Positions 1 through 7,808 of a stretch of 64,000 bases of DNA are shown here, one piece after another. The notes under the pieces are model-generated. The model was not told the DNA's origin and did not search any database. It saw only the letters and a list, made by a program, of their open reading frames with translations. Origin of the DNA: Leisingera sp. NJS204 (GTDB lineage Bacteria; Pseudomonadota; Alphaproteobacteria; Rhodobacterales; Rhodobacteraceae); NCBI RefSeq assembly GCF_004123675.1, contig NZ_CP035417.1, forward strand, positions 3,959,501-4,023,500. The letters run 5' to 3'. The position numbers and the translations under genes were made by a program. How positions within the stretch are numbered: position 1 is the stretch's first letter; each line of letters begins with the position of its first letter.

Positions 1-458
1 TCTTTATGGTGGAAACGCCGCAAGGCGAAAGGTTGACCCGTTCAGGTGCCTTCTCCCCCAATGCTGATGGCGATCTGGTGACCATGGATGGATACCGGGT
101 GCTGGATGCCGGCCGCGCGCCGGTCTTTGTTCCGCCGGATGCCGGCAAGATCGAAGTCGGGGCGGATGGTTCGCTCAGTGCAAACGGGCGGCTTCTGGGA
201 CAGCTTGGCCTGTTCAAGCCGATGGAGCAGCACACGCTGGTGCGCGAGGACGGAGTGATGTTCCGCGTCGACGGCGAGATTGAGGACAGTTTTGATGCGA
301 AAGTGCTGCAAGGCTTTCTCGAAGGCTCCAACGTGAATGCGATTTCCGAAGTGACCCGCATGATCGAAGTCCAGCGCGCCTATGAAATGGGCCAAAGCTT
401 TCTGCAGGCGGAAGACGAACGCATCCGCAATGCCATCAAAAACCTGATCAAGACCTAG
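1..458 (+). CDS. flgF: Flagellar basal-body rod protein FlgF, 3' part
   Basis: This is the C-terminal part of a proximal rod protein; the 5' end lies before the window and the reading frame enters at base 3. The visible part starts near a conserved segment (TPQGERLTRSGAF) and ends with the rod/hook C-terminal helix (VNAISEVTRMIEVQRAYEM), which packs into the coiled-coil core of the flagellar rod. FlgF and FlgG are close paralogues; FlgF is assigned because flgG follows at once, 10 bases downstream, the usual flgF-flgG order. It is exported by the flagellar type III apparatus and so needs no Sec signal. The family call is secure; the split between FlgF and FlgG rests on order and on the divergence of the two proteins. 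Confidence 0.9.
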   Translation, partial: FMVETPQGERLTRSGAFSPNADGDLVTMDGYRVLDAGRAPVFVPPDAGKIEVGADGSLSANGRLLGQLGLFKPMEQHTLVREDGVMFRVDGEIEDSFDAKVLQGFLEGSNVNAISEVTRMIEVQRAYEMGQSFLQAEDERIRNAIKNLIKT

Positions 459-468
459 GAGAATCCAG

Positions 469-1254
469 ATGCGTGCCTTGAAAATCGCAGCGACCGGCAT
501 GAGCGCTCAGCAATTGCGGGTGGAGACTATCTCCAACAACCTCGCCAATATGAACACCACAGCCTACAACGCCCGGCGCGCCGAGTTTGCCGATCTGCAC
601 TACCAGCAGATCTCGCGGGCCGGCAGTGTCAACGCATCGGATGGCACGGTGCTGCCGACCGGCGTGCAGGTTGGCCTGGGTGTGCGCCCCGCCGCCGTCT
701 CGGTGCATTTGTCGCAAGGCGCGCTGCAGCAGACCAACAATGATCTGGATCTCGCCATCGACGGCAAGGGCTATCTTGAGGTCACATTGCCGTCCGGCCA
801 GACCGCCTATACCCGCGACGGCGCATTGAAACGCTCAGCCGAAGGGCTGATCGTGACGTCGGACGGTTTTGCAGTTTCTCCCGAAGTCACCATTCCTGAT
901 GATGCTGTCAGTATCTCGATCAACGCTGAGGGCGAAGTCTACGGGTACTTTGATGAAACCTCGGCAGGCCAGTTGTTGGGCCAGTTCACTCTGGCGGGCT
1001 TTACCAACCCCAAAGGCCTTGAGGCGATCGGCAGCAACCTGTTCACCGAAACAGAGGCCTCTGGTGCTGCCACTGTATCTACGGCCGGCGAAGACGGGCT
1101 TGGCACCCTGCGCCAGGGATATCTGGAGGCCAGTTCCGTGGATGCGGTGCGCGAGGTCACCGAGCTGATCGAAGCCCAGCGGGGCTATGAAATGAATGCC
1201 AAGGTCATCTCGGCTGTCGACCAGATGATGGGCGCAACAACACAGGTGCGCTGA
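469..1254 (+). CDS. flgG: Flagellar distal rod protein FlgG
   Basis: The 261-residue product has the normal length for FlgG. The N-terminal rod motif (ATGMSAQQLRVETISNNLAN, about residues 7-26) and the C-terminal helix (VREVTELIEAQRGYEMNAK, about 225-243) are both intact and form the two ends of the coiled-coil core. FlgG builds the distal rod that passes through the P and L rings and is exported by the flagellar secretion system. A GGAG-type ribosome site precedes the ATG. Its stop overlaps the flgA start by one base, so the two are probably translationally coupled. It lies in a plus-strand run flgF-flgG-flgA-flgH-fliL2. Confidence 0.96.
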   Translation: MRALKIAATGMSAQQLRVETISNNLANMNTTAYNARRAEFADLHYQQISRAGSVNASDGTVLPTGVQVGLGVRPAAVSVHLSQGALQQTNNDLDLAIDGKGYLEVTLPSGQTAYTRDGALKRSAEGLIVTSDGFAVSPEVTIPDDAVSISINAEGEVYGYFDETSAGQLLGQFTLAGFTNPKGLEAIGSNLFTETEASGAATVSTAGEDGLGTLRQGYLEASSVDAVREVTELIEAQRGYEMNAKVISAVDQMMGATTQVR

Positions 1255-1676
1255 TGAAACTTGCTCTTGCCTGTCTGACCGCAGCGGCGCTTTGCGCACC
1301 GCCCGCCTGGGCGGAATATCTGATCCCGCTGCGTACGATACGCGCAAAGGCGATCGTCAATGCCGAGGACCTGGCTCTGAAAAAAGGCGAGATCCTTGGT
1401 GCGCTGTCGGACCCGGCAGCGGTTGTCGGTCAGGAGGCGCGCGTCGCACTATACGCAGGTCGGCCGTTGCGGGCTGGCGATATCGGCCCGCCGGCCATCA
1501 TTGAACGCAATGACCTGGTCACTTTGACCTTCCGCCAGGGTGTCCTGACCATAGCGGCCGAAGGCCGCGCCTTGGGACGCGGCGCTGCTGGCGAGGCCGT
1601 CCGGGTCATGAATCTTAATTCCCGCACCACCGTAACCGGGCGGATCGCGGCAGACGGTTCCGTTGAGGTAAACTGA
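1254..1676 (+). CDS. flgA: Flagella P-ring assembly chaperone FlgA (short form)
   Basis: This 140-residue protein has a cleavable signal peptide (ends near PPAWA, residue 20) and a C-terminal SAF/ChapFlgA-type domain (IERNDLVTLTFRQG to the end). FlgA is the periplasmic chaperone for assembly of the FlgI P-ring around the rod. It is shorter than the enterobacterial protein (about 220 residues) because the extra N-terminal domain is missing, as in other alphaproteobacteria. The start codon overlaps the flgG stop and its own stop overlaps the flgH start by one base. flgI is not in this window, so the ring protein must be encoded elsewhere. Confidence 0.92.
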   Translation: MKLALACLTAAALCAPPAWAEYLIPLRTIRAKAIVNAEDLALKKGEILGALSDPAAVVGQEARVALYAGRPLRAGDIGPPAIIERNDLVTLTFRQGVLTIAAEGRALGRGAAGEAVRVMNLNSRTTVTGRIAADGSVEVN

Positions 1677-2416
1677 TGAAAAAGAAACTTTCCCCCGTCA
1701 AACCGCTGCTGTTCGGGCTCGCCCTGCTGGGTGCCTGCGGCCGGATGGATCATATGGGCAAACCGCCCTCTTTCACCCCGTCCAATGAAAGCTCTGAACA
1801 TGTTGCAATGCTGTACCAGGGATTGCCTGCACAGACACAGAACCGGCGCACCGTTGATGGCGCATCCCTGTGGAGCGGCTCGCAGCAATCACTGCTGGGC
1901 GACCGCCGCGCGATCAAGCGCGGCGATATCCTGACGGTGGTGATCGAGATCGATGAAGAGGCCGAAATTTCCAACGACACCCAGCGCTCACGCTCGGGGG
2001 CTGAAAGCCTGAACATGCCGCATCTCCTTGGCCTGCCCCAGCGTCTGGACAGAAAACTGCCGGAAGGTGCCACCTCCGCCGACGCCGTGGAACTGGGCAG
2101 TTCCAGTTCTGCCGGCGGCAAAGGATCCGTCAAGCGCAGCGAAAAGCTGGAATTGCGAGTTGCTGCGACTGTTGTCGATGTTCTGCCCAACGGCGTGCTG
2201 GCGATCAGCGGCACCCAGGAACTGAGGGTGAATTTCGAACTGCGCGAGCTCTTGGTGACCGGCTATGTCCGGCCGCAAGACATCAGCCGCCAGAACGAGA
2301 TCACTTATGACAAGATCGCTTCGGCCCGTGTGTCCTATGGCGGCCGTGGCCAAATCACTGACGTTCAGCAGCCGCGCTACGGCCAGCAGCTGCTCGACGC
2401 CATTCTGCCGTTCTGA
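1676..2416 (+). CDS. flgH: Flagellar L-ring lipoprotein FlgH
   Basis: The 246-residue product starts with a lipoprotein signal whose lipobox LGAC places the acylated Cys at residue 21. FlgH forms the L-ring bushing in the outer membrane. The body contains the conserved FlgH features: LWSGSQQSLLGDRRA after the linker, GDILTVVIEI, a Ser/Gly-rich stretch in mid-protein, and the C-terminal TGYVRPQDISRQNEI and ARVSYGGRGQI. It follows flgA with a one-base overlap and precedes a FliL paralogue by 8 bases, so it is part of the same transcription unit. Confidence 0.95.
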   Translation: MKKKLSPVKPLLFGLALLGACGRMDHMGKPPSFTPSNESSEHVAMLYQGLPAQTQNRRTVDGASLWSGSQQSLLGDRRAIKRGDILTVVIEIDEEAEISNDTQRSRSGAESLNMPHLLGLPQRLDRKLPEGATSADAVELGSSSSAGGKGSVKRSEKLELRVAATVVDVLPNGVLAISGTQELRVNFELRELLVTGYVRPQDISRQNEITYDKIASARVSYGGRGQITDVQQPRYGQQLLDAILPF

Positions 2417-2424
2417 GGGTTGCC

Positions 2425-2922
2425 ATGCTGTCTAAACTCCTTCCAGTCATCCTGCTGATCATCGGGACCGGAGGCGGCATTGGCGCCGGCATCATGCTGG
2501 CGCCTCCGCCTGAGGAAAATCAAGCCGCTGCCGGCGGCGAGACCGCCCCAGCCCCGGAAGAGGCCGCAGAGGAAACCGCTGAAGAAAGCGAAGAAAACCA
2601 GCGCGAATACATCAAAGTCGGCGACCAGTTTGTGGTGCCGATTGTGGAGCGCGACCAGATGACATCCCTGGTGGTGATCTCGCTCAGCCTTGAGGTAAAG
2701 AAAGGTATTGCGGAAAAAGTGCATTCCTACGCGCCCAAGTTGCGGGATGTTTTTCTGCAAGTTCTCTTCGACCACGCCAATATGGGCGGTTTCCGCGGGG
2801 CGTTTACCCGCTCAGATGTCTTGGAACCCCTGCGCACGGCGCTGCGCGAGGCGGCACAGAAACATATCGGCAAAGGCGTCTATGACGTTTTGATCATGGA
2901 AATATCACGGCAGGACGTCTGA
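2425..2922 (+). CDS. FliL-like protein, second copy
   Basis: This 165-residue protein has one N-terminal membrane helix (about residues 4-27), a Glu/Ala-rich linker (about 28-58) and a periplasmic FliL-like domain ending in VYDVLIMEISRQDV. FliL rings surround the stator units and influence torque. A more typical FliL is encoded at 12259-12783, so this is a paralogue. Compared with that one it has a shorter N-terminus and a much more acidic linker. It is the last gene of the flgF-flgH run and is followed by a bidirectional terminator. The FliL-superfamily assignment rests on architecture and the end motif; a separate role from the canonical FliL is inferred. Confidence 0.75.
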   Translation: MLSKLLPVILLIIGTGGGIGAGIMLAPPPEENQAAAGGETAPAPEEAAEETAEESEENQREYIKVGDQFVVPIVERDQMTSLVVISLSLEVKKGIAEKVHSYAPKLRDVFLQVLFDHANMGGFRGAFTRSDVLEPLRTALREAAQKHIGKGVYDVLIMEISRQDV

Positions 2923-2951
2923 CCGGCGAGCAGCCGATCCAATATAGAAAA

Positions 2952-2983
2952 GGCCGGTCCCGCTAAGGACCGGCCATTTTTTG
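2952..2983. terminator. Bidirectional intrinsic terminator between convergent flagellar runs
   Basis: A 9-bp perfect GC-rich stem (GGCCGGTCC / GGACCGGCC) with a 6-base loop is followed by ATTTTTTG on the plus strand and preceded by GAAAA, which gives a U-run on the minus strand. It lies 30 bases after the fliL2 stop and 23 bases before the end of the minus-strand flhB run, so it can serve both. Confidence 0.9.
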
Positions 2984-3005
2984 TTTACGCCATACTCAAG
3001 GTATT

Positions 3006-3404
3006 TCAGCCGTCCAGCAGCCGGTCCATGAAGGCTTTTGCCTGCTCAGCTTTGTGCCGCTTGCGTTCAGAGGCCGCCATGGTTTCCACCGCGTGTTTGC
3101 GCCCAAAGGCTTTGCGCAGCTGATCCATCATCCGCAGCTTTTGTGCCGTTGCCTGCGCCAGCTCCAGGTTCAATTGGCGCCGGGTGCGGGTATGCCAGCC
3201 TTGCCACAACAGATCTGCCCCCAAAGCCTTCATCGTGTGATCGCTGTCTGCCGGTTCCCGGGCGGCCTGCACTTGGCTGTTCAGTTTGGCCAACTTTCCG
3301 CGAAGCTGCGCCTCCCGGGCCAGAGCCGGCTGTATTTTCGCATGCTCCTGCATATACTGCGCTGCAGTCACTGCCGCCATCTGATCCAGCATCTTCTGCT
3401 TCAT
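3006..3404 (-). CDS. Small charged helical protein after flhB, possible FliJ analogue
   Basis: The 132-residue product has no signal peptide or membrane helix. It is rich in Ala, Gln, Lys and Arg and looks like a long helical hairpin (for example LAREAQLRGKLAKLNSQV and KLRMMDQLRKAFGRK). Size, composition and position suggest a FliJ-type export chaperone or coiled-coil accessory, but I see no diagnostic motif, so this is inference. Its ATG overlaps the flhB stop by 4 bases (ATGA), implying coupled translation with the export-gate genes. It is the last gene of the minus-strand flhA-fliR-flhB run and ends just before the bidirectional terminator. Confidence 0.75.
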   Translation of the reverse strand: MKQKMLDQMAAVTAAQYMQEHAKIQPALAREAQLRGKLAKLNSQVQAAREPADSDHTMKALGADLLWQGWHTRTRRQLNLELAQATAQKLRMMDQLRKAFGRKHAVETMAASERKRHKAEQAKAFMDRLLDG

Positions 3405-4489
3405 GTGATCTTCCCTTTAGCACGCTTGCGCATCTCTTCGGCAAACCGGATGGCCGCCGCTACCGGTGCGTAATGCTCTTCCAGAATTTCGCCGCCGATC
3501 TCAATCGTGGCATGCAATGCCCGCGCTGTTGGCGGATCACTGTGAATCGGAACGCCGTTTTCATTGGCAACACGCCGGATCGCCGCGGCCACTTCATCAA
3601 CCCCTTTGGCAACGCAGACAGGCGCGGAACCCTTCTCGCGGCTCCATTGCAGCGCCACCGCATAGTGAGTCGGGTTGACAACCACCACGTCGGCTTTGGG
3701 CACATCGGCCATCATTTGCCCCATCGCGATCTGCTGGCCGCGCTGACGGCGCTGACCTTTCATATGGGGATCGCCTTCGGACTCCTTCATTTCGTCCTGG
3801 ATCTCCTTCCGGGACATCATGTTTTTGCGGTGGTGTTCCGCATGTTGAAAGGCCGCATCCACAATACCGATCGTTATCGCGATGAGCAGCGCCAAAAACA
3901 AAAACTCCATCGCCAGCTGCGACAGCATCAAGACAACAGACTGCGGGCCAGTGCCGGACGAAGCGATCATGTCCGGAAGCCGGTAAGACAGGTAGACGCC
4001 CAGGCAGATCGAATAGAGCACCAGCTTCACAAAACTTTTGAAAAACTCGAACAGCCCGGATCTGCCAAATTTGTTCTTGGCCCCCGAGATGAGAGAAATA
4101 CGAGACAGCTTCGGCTCCAGCTTACTGGGCGCAAAAACCAGCGCACGCTGTCCGACAATCGACAACAGAACCAATGCAAAAGGAACCAGAAACCATGGCA
4201 GAGCAGGGCGCACGGCACTTTCGATGAAGCCCCCCACGGGGGCCGCAGCCGGCCCTTCAAAAAACAGCGGGGCCAGCTTGTCCGGCTGGTCCAGAAAGGC
4301 CATCAGAGCGGTGCCTATTCCCTCAACGCTGCTGCTGCCGGCAGTGTAGACTGCGATGATCAGACCCAGATAGGCTGCGGCGACGGACAGATCCGTGGAT
4401 TTGGCAACTTCGCCTTTCTCCCGGGCCTTGCGGAGTTTCTGTTCCGTCGGCTCGAATGATTTGTCTGAATCGTCGTCCTGGCCGCTCAT
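3401..4489 (-). CDS. flhB: Flagellar export switch protein FlhB
   Basis: FlhB is the export-apparatus membrane protein that switches substrate specificity from rod/hook to filament. The chosen ATG at 4489 overlaps the fliR stop by 4 bases and gives 362 residues beginning SGQDDDSDKSFEPTEQKL, which contains the conserved EPTEQKLRKAREKG signature; an upstream in-frame extension of 17 codons lies inside fliR and is rejected. Four membrane helices span about residues 30-210. The autocleavage motif NPTH is intact at about 272-275, followed by YAVAL and the C-terminal cytoplasmic domain. Confidence 0.96.
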   Translation of the reverse strand: MSGQDDDSDKSFEPTEQKLRKAREKGEVAKSTDLSVAAAYLGLIIAVYTAGSSSVEGIGTALMAFLDQPDKLAPLFFEGPAAAPVGGFIESAVRPALPWFLVPFALVLLSIVGQRALVFAPSKLEPKLSRISLISGAKNKFGRSGLFEFFKSFVKLVLYSICLGVYLSYRLPDMIASSGTGPQSVVLMLSQLAMEFLFLALLIAITIGIVDAAFQHAEHHRKNMMSRKEIQDEMKESEGDPHMKGQRRQRGQQIAMGQMMADVPKADVVVVNPTHYAVALQWSREKGSAPVCVAKGVDEVAAAIRRVANENGVPIHSDPPTARALHATIEIGGEILEEHYAPVAAAIRFAEEMRKRAKGKIT

Positions 4490-5265
4490 GGCATTCCGCC
4501 TCCAGGATTCGACATAAACGTCATCAGAGCCCTGGACCAAACATCCAGGATCATCGGACTGCCGACCATCAGGATAAACAGGCCGCCGAAGGTAATCGCC
4601 GGCGCGCCGACCATGGCCACCATCAGCTGCGGCATAGCCCGGTTAATCACGCCCAGCGCCAAGTTGTAGATCACCGCTGTAATGACAAAAGGCGCCGCCA
4701 GTGTGAACGCCAGCGAAAAGCTTTGCGAAACCCGGTACACACCCCATTCCGCCAAGCCGGAAGCCGCGGGAAACTGACCAGCAGGAAACAGCCGGTAGGA
4801 GCCAATGAGCAATTCCGCCGCCCGGATATGCAGACCCATCATTACAGCAAGAGTCACACCGGAAATCATCAGAACGGCCCCCAGAGCCGGCATTGGCTCT
4901 GCGCCGATGCCGCCCAGAACCTGTGACAACGACGTGCTTTGCGCCGCCATTGTACCGGCCGTCTGCAATGCCAGTACAAAGATCCGGACACCAATCCCCA
5001 GTGCCAGGCCAATGATCGCTTCGGCAACAGCAATCCGGGCAAATTCTATCGCACCATCCGGCTCAGGAAGGGCCGGAAGTGCAGGCGCCACCACAAAAGT
5101 AAAGGCCGCAGCAACTGCAAGTTTGACCCGGGTGGGGACATACAGCTCACCCACCGCGGGCAGCACCGATACCATGGCCGACACCCGCAGAAATACGATT
5201 GCAGCATGCCAGAACCCTGCCCCCAGCAGCGCTATAAGCTCTGGCGGCAGAAAGTTCAGGTTCAT
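4486..5265 (-). CDS. fliR: Flagellar export gate protein FliR
   Basis: The 259-residue, strongly hydrophobic protein has about six membrane helices and the typical FliR layout, with a conserved segment around QVLGGIGAEPMPALGAVL and a C-terminal MVGSPMILD. FliR forms the gate complex with FliP and FliQ and links to FlhB. Its start overlaps the flhA stop by 4 bases and its stop overlaps the flhB start by 4 bases, so flhA, fliR and flhB form a tightly coupled unit. Length and context match the family well. Confidence 0.94.
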   Translation of the reverse strand: MNLNFLPPELIALLGAGFWHAAIVFLRVSAMVSVLPAVGELYVPTRVKLAVAAAFTFVVAPALPALPEPDGAIEFARIAVAEAIIGLALGIGVRIFVLALQTAGTMAAQSTSLSQVLGGIGAEPMPALGAVLMISGVTLAVMMGLHIRAAELLIGSYRLFPAGQFPAASGLAEWGVYRVSQSFSLAFTLAAPFVITAVIYNLALGVINRAMPQLMVAMVGAPAITFGGLFILMVGSPMILDVWSRALMTFMSNPGGGMP

Positions 5266-7355
5266 GCTTGCACCATTCCAACCAGGGCAGGCCGCGCCTC
5301 AAGGCCGATTTCTTCGAACGATAGAACCGGGTTGCTGATACCCCGTGATTTCAAAATGGTCTTCAGGTAACGGCGGCGGCGGGTCGAGGTCACAACCGCC
5401 GCAAACACACCTTGGTCGGTGATTGCCGACAGCTTCTCGGTCAGCCCATCGGCAAGCATATTGAACAAGTCGGGCGGCAAGGCAATGTCCAACCCGGCAC
5501 CTTGCGCATCCACTTGATACGTTGAGAATTTGTCTTCCCATTCCGGTGCCAGCTGGATCAAAGGAATGGTCCCGTCCTCGCGTTTCATCTCGGCCACCAG
5601 CTGGAACCCCAGCCGCTGGCGCACATGTTCACAGATCAGCTCGGGCTGGGTGGTGTGTTGCCGGGCTTCGGCAATCGATTCCAAGATCAGCGGCATATTG
5701 CGGATGGAAACCCGCTCCTCCAGCAGCAGACGCAGCACCGAGTGAAGTGTATCCATCGGAACCTTGTCCGGCACCAGCGCATCCAGCAGCTTGCGGTTCG
5801 CTTCGGACCGGAAGTTATCGGAAAGCTGCGTCATCTCATCCAACAGGCGACGCAGCGATTTGAGCGTCAGCAAGCGGGAGAAATTCTGTTTGATGATCTC
5901 CAGCAGATGGGTTGCCAGGATTTCCGGCGGTGTGACCACAGTAGCCCCGGCCAGGGCGGCCTGTTCCTGCGACTTGGCTGAGATCCAACGGGCCGGCGCG
6001 CCGTAGACCGGCTCAGTCACATCAGTGCCGGGTGGCAGCGCGTCATGATTGTCCGGCATCAAGGCCAGAACCATGTCGGGATGCAAAGTGCCGCGCACCT
6101 GCTCAACCCCCTGCACTTTGACCACATAGGTGCCTCTTTCCAGCTCATGCTGATCTGTCAGCCGGATTTCCGGCAGGATCAGACCAAAGGTGGTGGCAAT
6201 ATGGGACCGCATGTTGGCAATGCGGGCATCAAGCCCGGTGCCGGCATCAAGTACCATGCTGACCAGATCCGGTGAAAACTCCAGATGCAGATCATCCAGA
6301 TCCAGAATATCTCCGAGCGGCCGGCTTGCAGTAGGATCTGCGGCCTCTTCGATCTTTTCCTCGATCTCCGCCTCTGCATCATCCTGCTTCTTCTTTGCCA
6401 TCCGGAAAGCCGCGTAGCCCAGCACACTGCCACCGGTCACAAATGGCAGAAATGGCAGACCGGGAACCAGTGCAAACAGGACCATCAGCACTGCGACAGT
6501 TGTCAGCGCAGCGGGATGGCGGCCGAATTGCTCGAACAGGGCGGTATCGGTGGCACCGGTGGTGCCACCGCGAGCCAGCAGCAGAGCCGCTGCAATGGAA
6601 ATGATCACAGATGGGATCTGCGACACCAGACCGTCGCCCACAGTCAGAATGGCATAGGTTTCAAACGCGCTGCCAACAGGCATGCCATGGACCAGAACGC
6701 CCATGATCAGCCCCATGACCAAGTTCAGCAAGGTGATCAAAAGTCCGGCAATGGCGTCGCCTTTGACAAATTTCGACGCGCCGTCGAGCGAACCAAAGAA
6801 AGTGGTTTCCTGCTGATCCCGCTCACGGCGTTCCTTGGCGGTCTGGTGGTCAATGGCGCCGGCTGACATGTCGGCGTCGATCGCCAGCTGTTTGCCTGGC
6901 ATTCCATCCAGTGCAAAACGGGCACCCACTTCGGCCATCCTGGCGGCCCCCTTGGTGATCACCATGAAGTTGACGATCAACAAAACTCCGAACACCACTA
7001 GACCCAGGAATACGCTGCCCCCCATCACAAATTGGGCGAAACCTTCGATCACATTGCCGGCCGCGTCGGTGCCGGAATGCCCCTGGCCGATGATCAGTTT
7101 GGTGGAGGATATGTTCAGTGACAGCCGAAGCATCAGCGAGGCCAGAAGGATCGTCGGGAAAGAGGAGAAATCCAACGGCCGTTCAATGAACAGGGTGATG
7201 GTGAAGATCAGGATGGCAAGCCCAAAGGAGGCCGCCAGGCCAACATCCAGCACCCAGGCCGGCATCGGCAGGATCATCATCACAATAATCGCCATAAGCG
7301 CCAGCGCCAGCAGGACGGTCGGGCTGAAAAGTTGTTCAGTGGTAAGCTTAGGCAC
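5262..7355 (-). CDS. flhA: Flagellar export ring protein FlhA
   Basis: This 697-residue protein is the largest export-apparatus component; it forms a nonameric ring and drives proton-coupled export. Eight membrane helices lie in about residues 15-310, including the conserved cytoplasmic-loop region (FHIPEP family signature near residues 60-90, ERPLDFSSFPTILL). A charged linker (KKKQDDAEAEIEEKIEE) at about 325-345 leads to the cytosolic domain that binds chaperone-substrate complexes. It heads the minus-strand run flhA-fliR-flhB-FliJ-like. The 450-base gap upstream probably carries its promoter, but I cannot point to one with confidence. Confidence 0.97.
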   Translation of the reverse strand: MPKLTTEQLFSPTVLLALALMAIIVMMILPMPAWVLDVGLAASFGLAILIFTITLFIERPLDFSSFPTILLASLMLRLSLNISSTKLIIGQGHSGTDAAGNVIEGFAQFVMGGSVFLGLVVFGVLLIVNFMVITKGAARMAEVGARFALDGMPGKQLAIDADMSAGAIDHQTAKERRERDQQETTFFGSLDGASKFVKGDAIAGLLITLLNLVMGLIMGVLVHGMPVGSAFETYAILTVGDGLVSQIPSVIISIAAALLLARGGTTGATDTALFEQFGRHPAALTTVAVLMVLFALVPGLPFLPFVTGGSVLGYAAFRMAKKKQDDAEAEIEEKIEEAADPTASRPLGDILDLDDLHLEFSPDLVSMVLDAGTGLDARIANMRSHIATTFGLILPEIRLTDQHELERGTYVVKVQGVEQVRGTLHPDMVLALMPDNHDALPPGTDVTEPVYGAPARWISAKSQEQAALAGATVVTPPEILATHLLEIIKQNFSRLLTLKSLRRLLDEMTQLSDNFRSEANRKLLDALVPDKVPMDTLHSVLRLLLEERVSIRNMPLILESIAEARQHTTQPELICEHVRQRLGFQLVAEMKREDGTIPLIQLAPEWEDKFSTYQVDAQGAGLDIALPPDLFNMLADGLTEKLSAITDQGVFAAVVTSTRRRRYLKTILKSRGISNPVLSFEEIGLEARPALVGMVQA

Positions 7356-7808
7356 AGTTCAGGCCCCGCAAATTACTAGATTCAAACTTATGGAATGCCT
7401 GGATTGGTGCCCAAGGATCCAATCTGAAACGCATGTCCGTTTTCCGGAGCTTTGTCAGCACCTGCGGTTGCCGCGCCAATAGCCGCCTGCCAGCCAACCG
7501 GTGCCGACGATCAGGCTTTGCGATACCGGTTGCCGGCAATCGGTGCCTGTCAGTCTCAATCAAGTGAGATTTCAGAACGGAACTCGTTACAGAGCGCGCC
7601 CAGATTTCTGCGCCTATTGCGCGCAGAAACAGCCCTTTCAGGCAAAGTACTAAATAGTTTTCCGGCATTCTGCCCGTCCAAATCAGGATTCACCCGATCA
7701 TCACGTTACCGGCAGCCCGTTGACAAAGTGTTATCAGCACAAACAAAGGCCGCCCTTGATCCGGGCGGCCTTTGTTTGTGTTAACATTCTGTCAGATAAC
7801 TGAAAATA
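7356..7808. other. Intergenic region upstream of flhA
   Basis: A 453-base stretch separates the 811-residue gene and flhA, both on the minus strand. Apart from the terminator at 7743-7775 I see no supported gene. A 106-codon minus-strand frame (7348-7668) overlaps the flhA start and has an Arg-rich composition without family features, so it is not called. I searched for TTAA-N7-TTAA (CtrA) and GG-N10-GC (sigma-54) patterns by eye and found no convincing match. Confidence 0.5.
7743..7775. terminator. Intrinsic terminator after the 811-residue motility gene
   Basis: A perfect 13-bp stem (ACAAAGGCCGCCC paired with GGGCGGCCTTTGT) with a 7-base loop lies 34 bases beyond the minus-strand stop at 7809. 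Read on the minus strand the stem ends in CCTTTGTTTGTG, a T-rich tail; the other strand is similar, so it may work both ways. Confidence 0.85.

Noticed and set aside
3038-4459. 473-codon plus-strand frame opposite flhB
   Set aside because: It lies antisense to flhB and has an Arg/His/Pro/Gln-rich composition without family features; long open antisense frames are common in high-GC DNA.
7348-7668. 106-codon minus-strand frame upstream of flhA
   Set aside because: Overlaps the flhA start and has Arg-rich, non-conserved-looking composition and no ribosome site.
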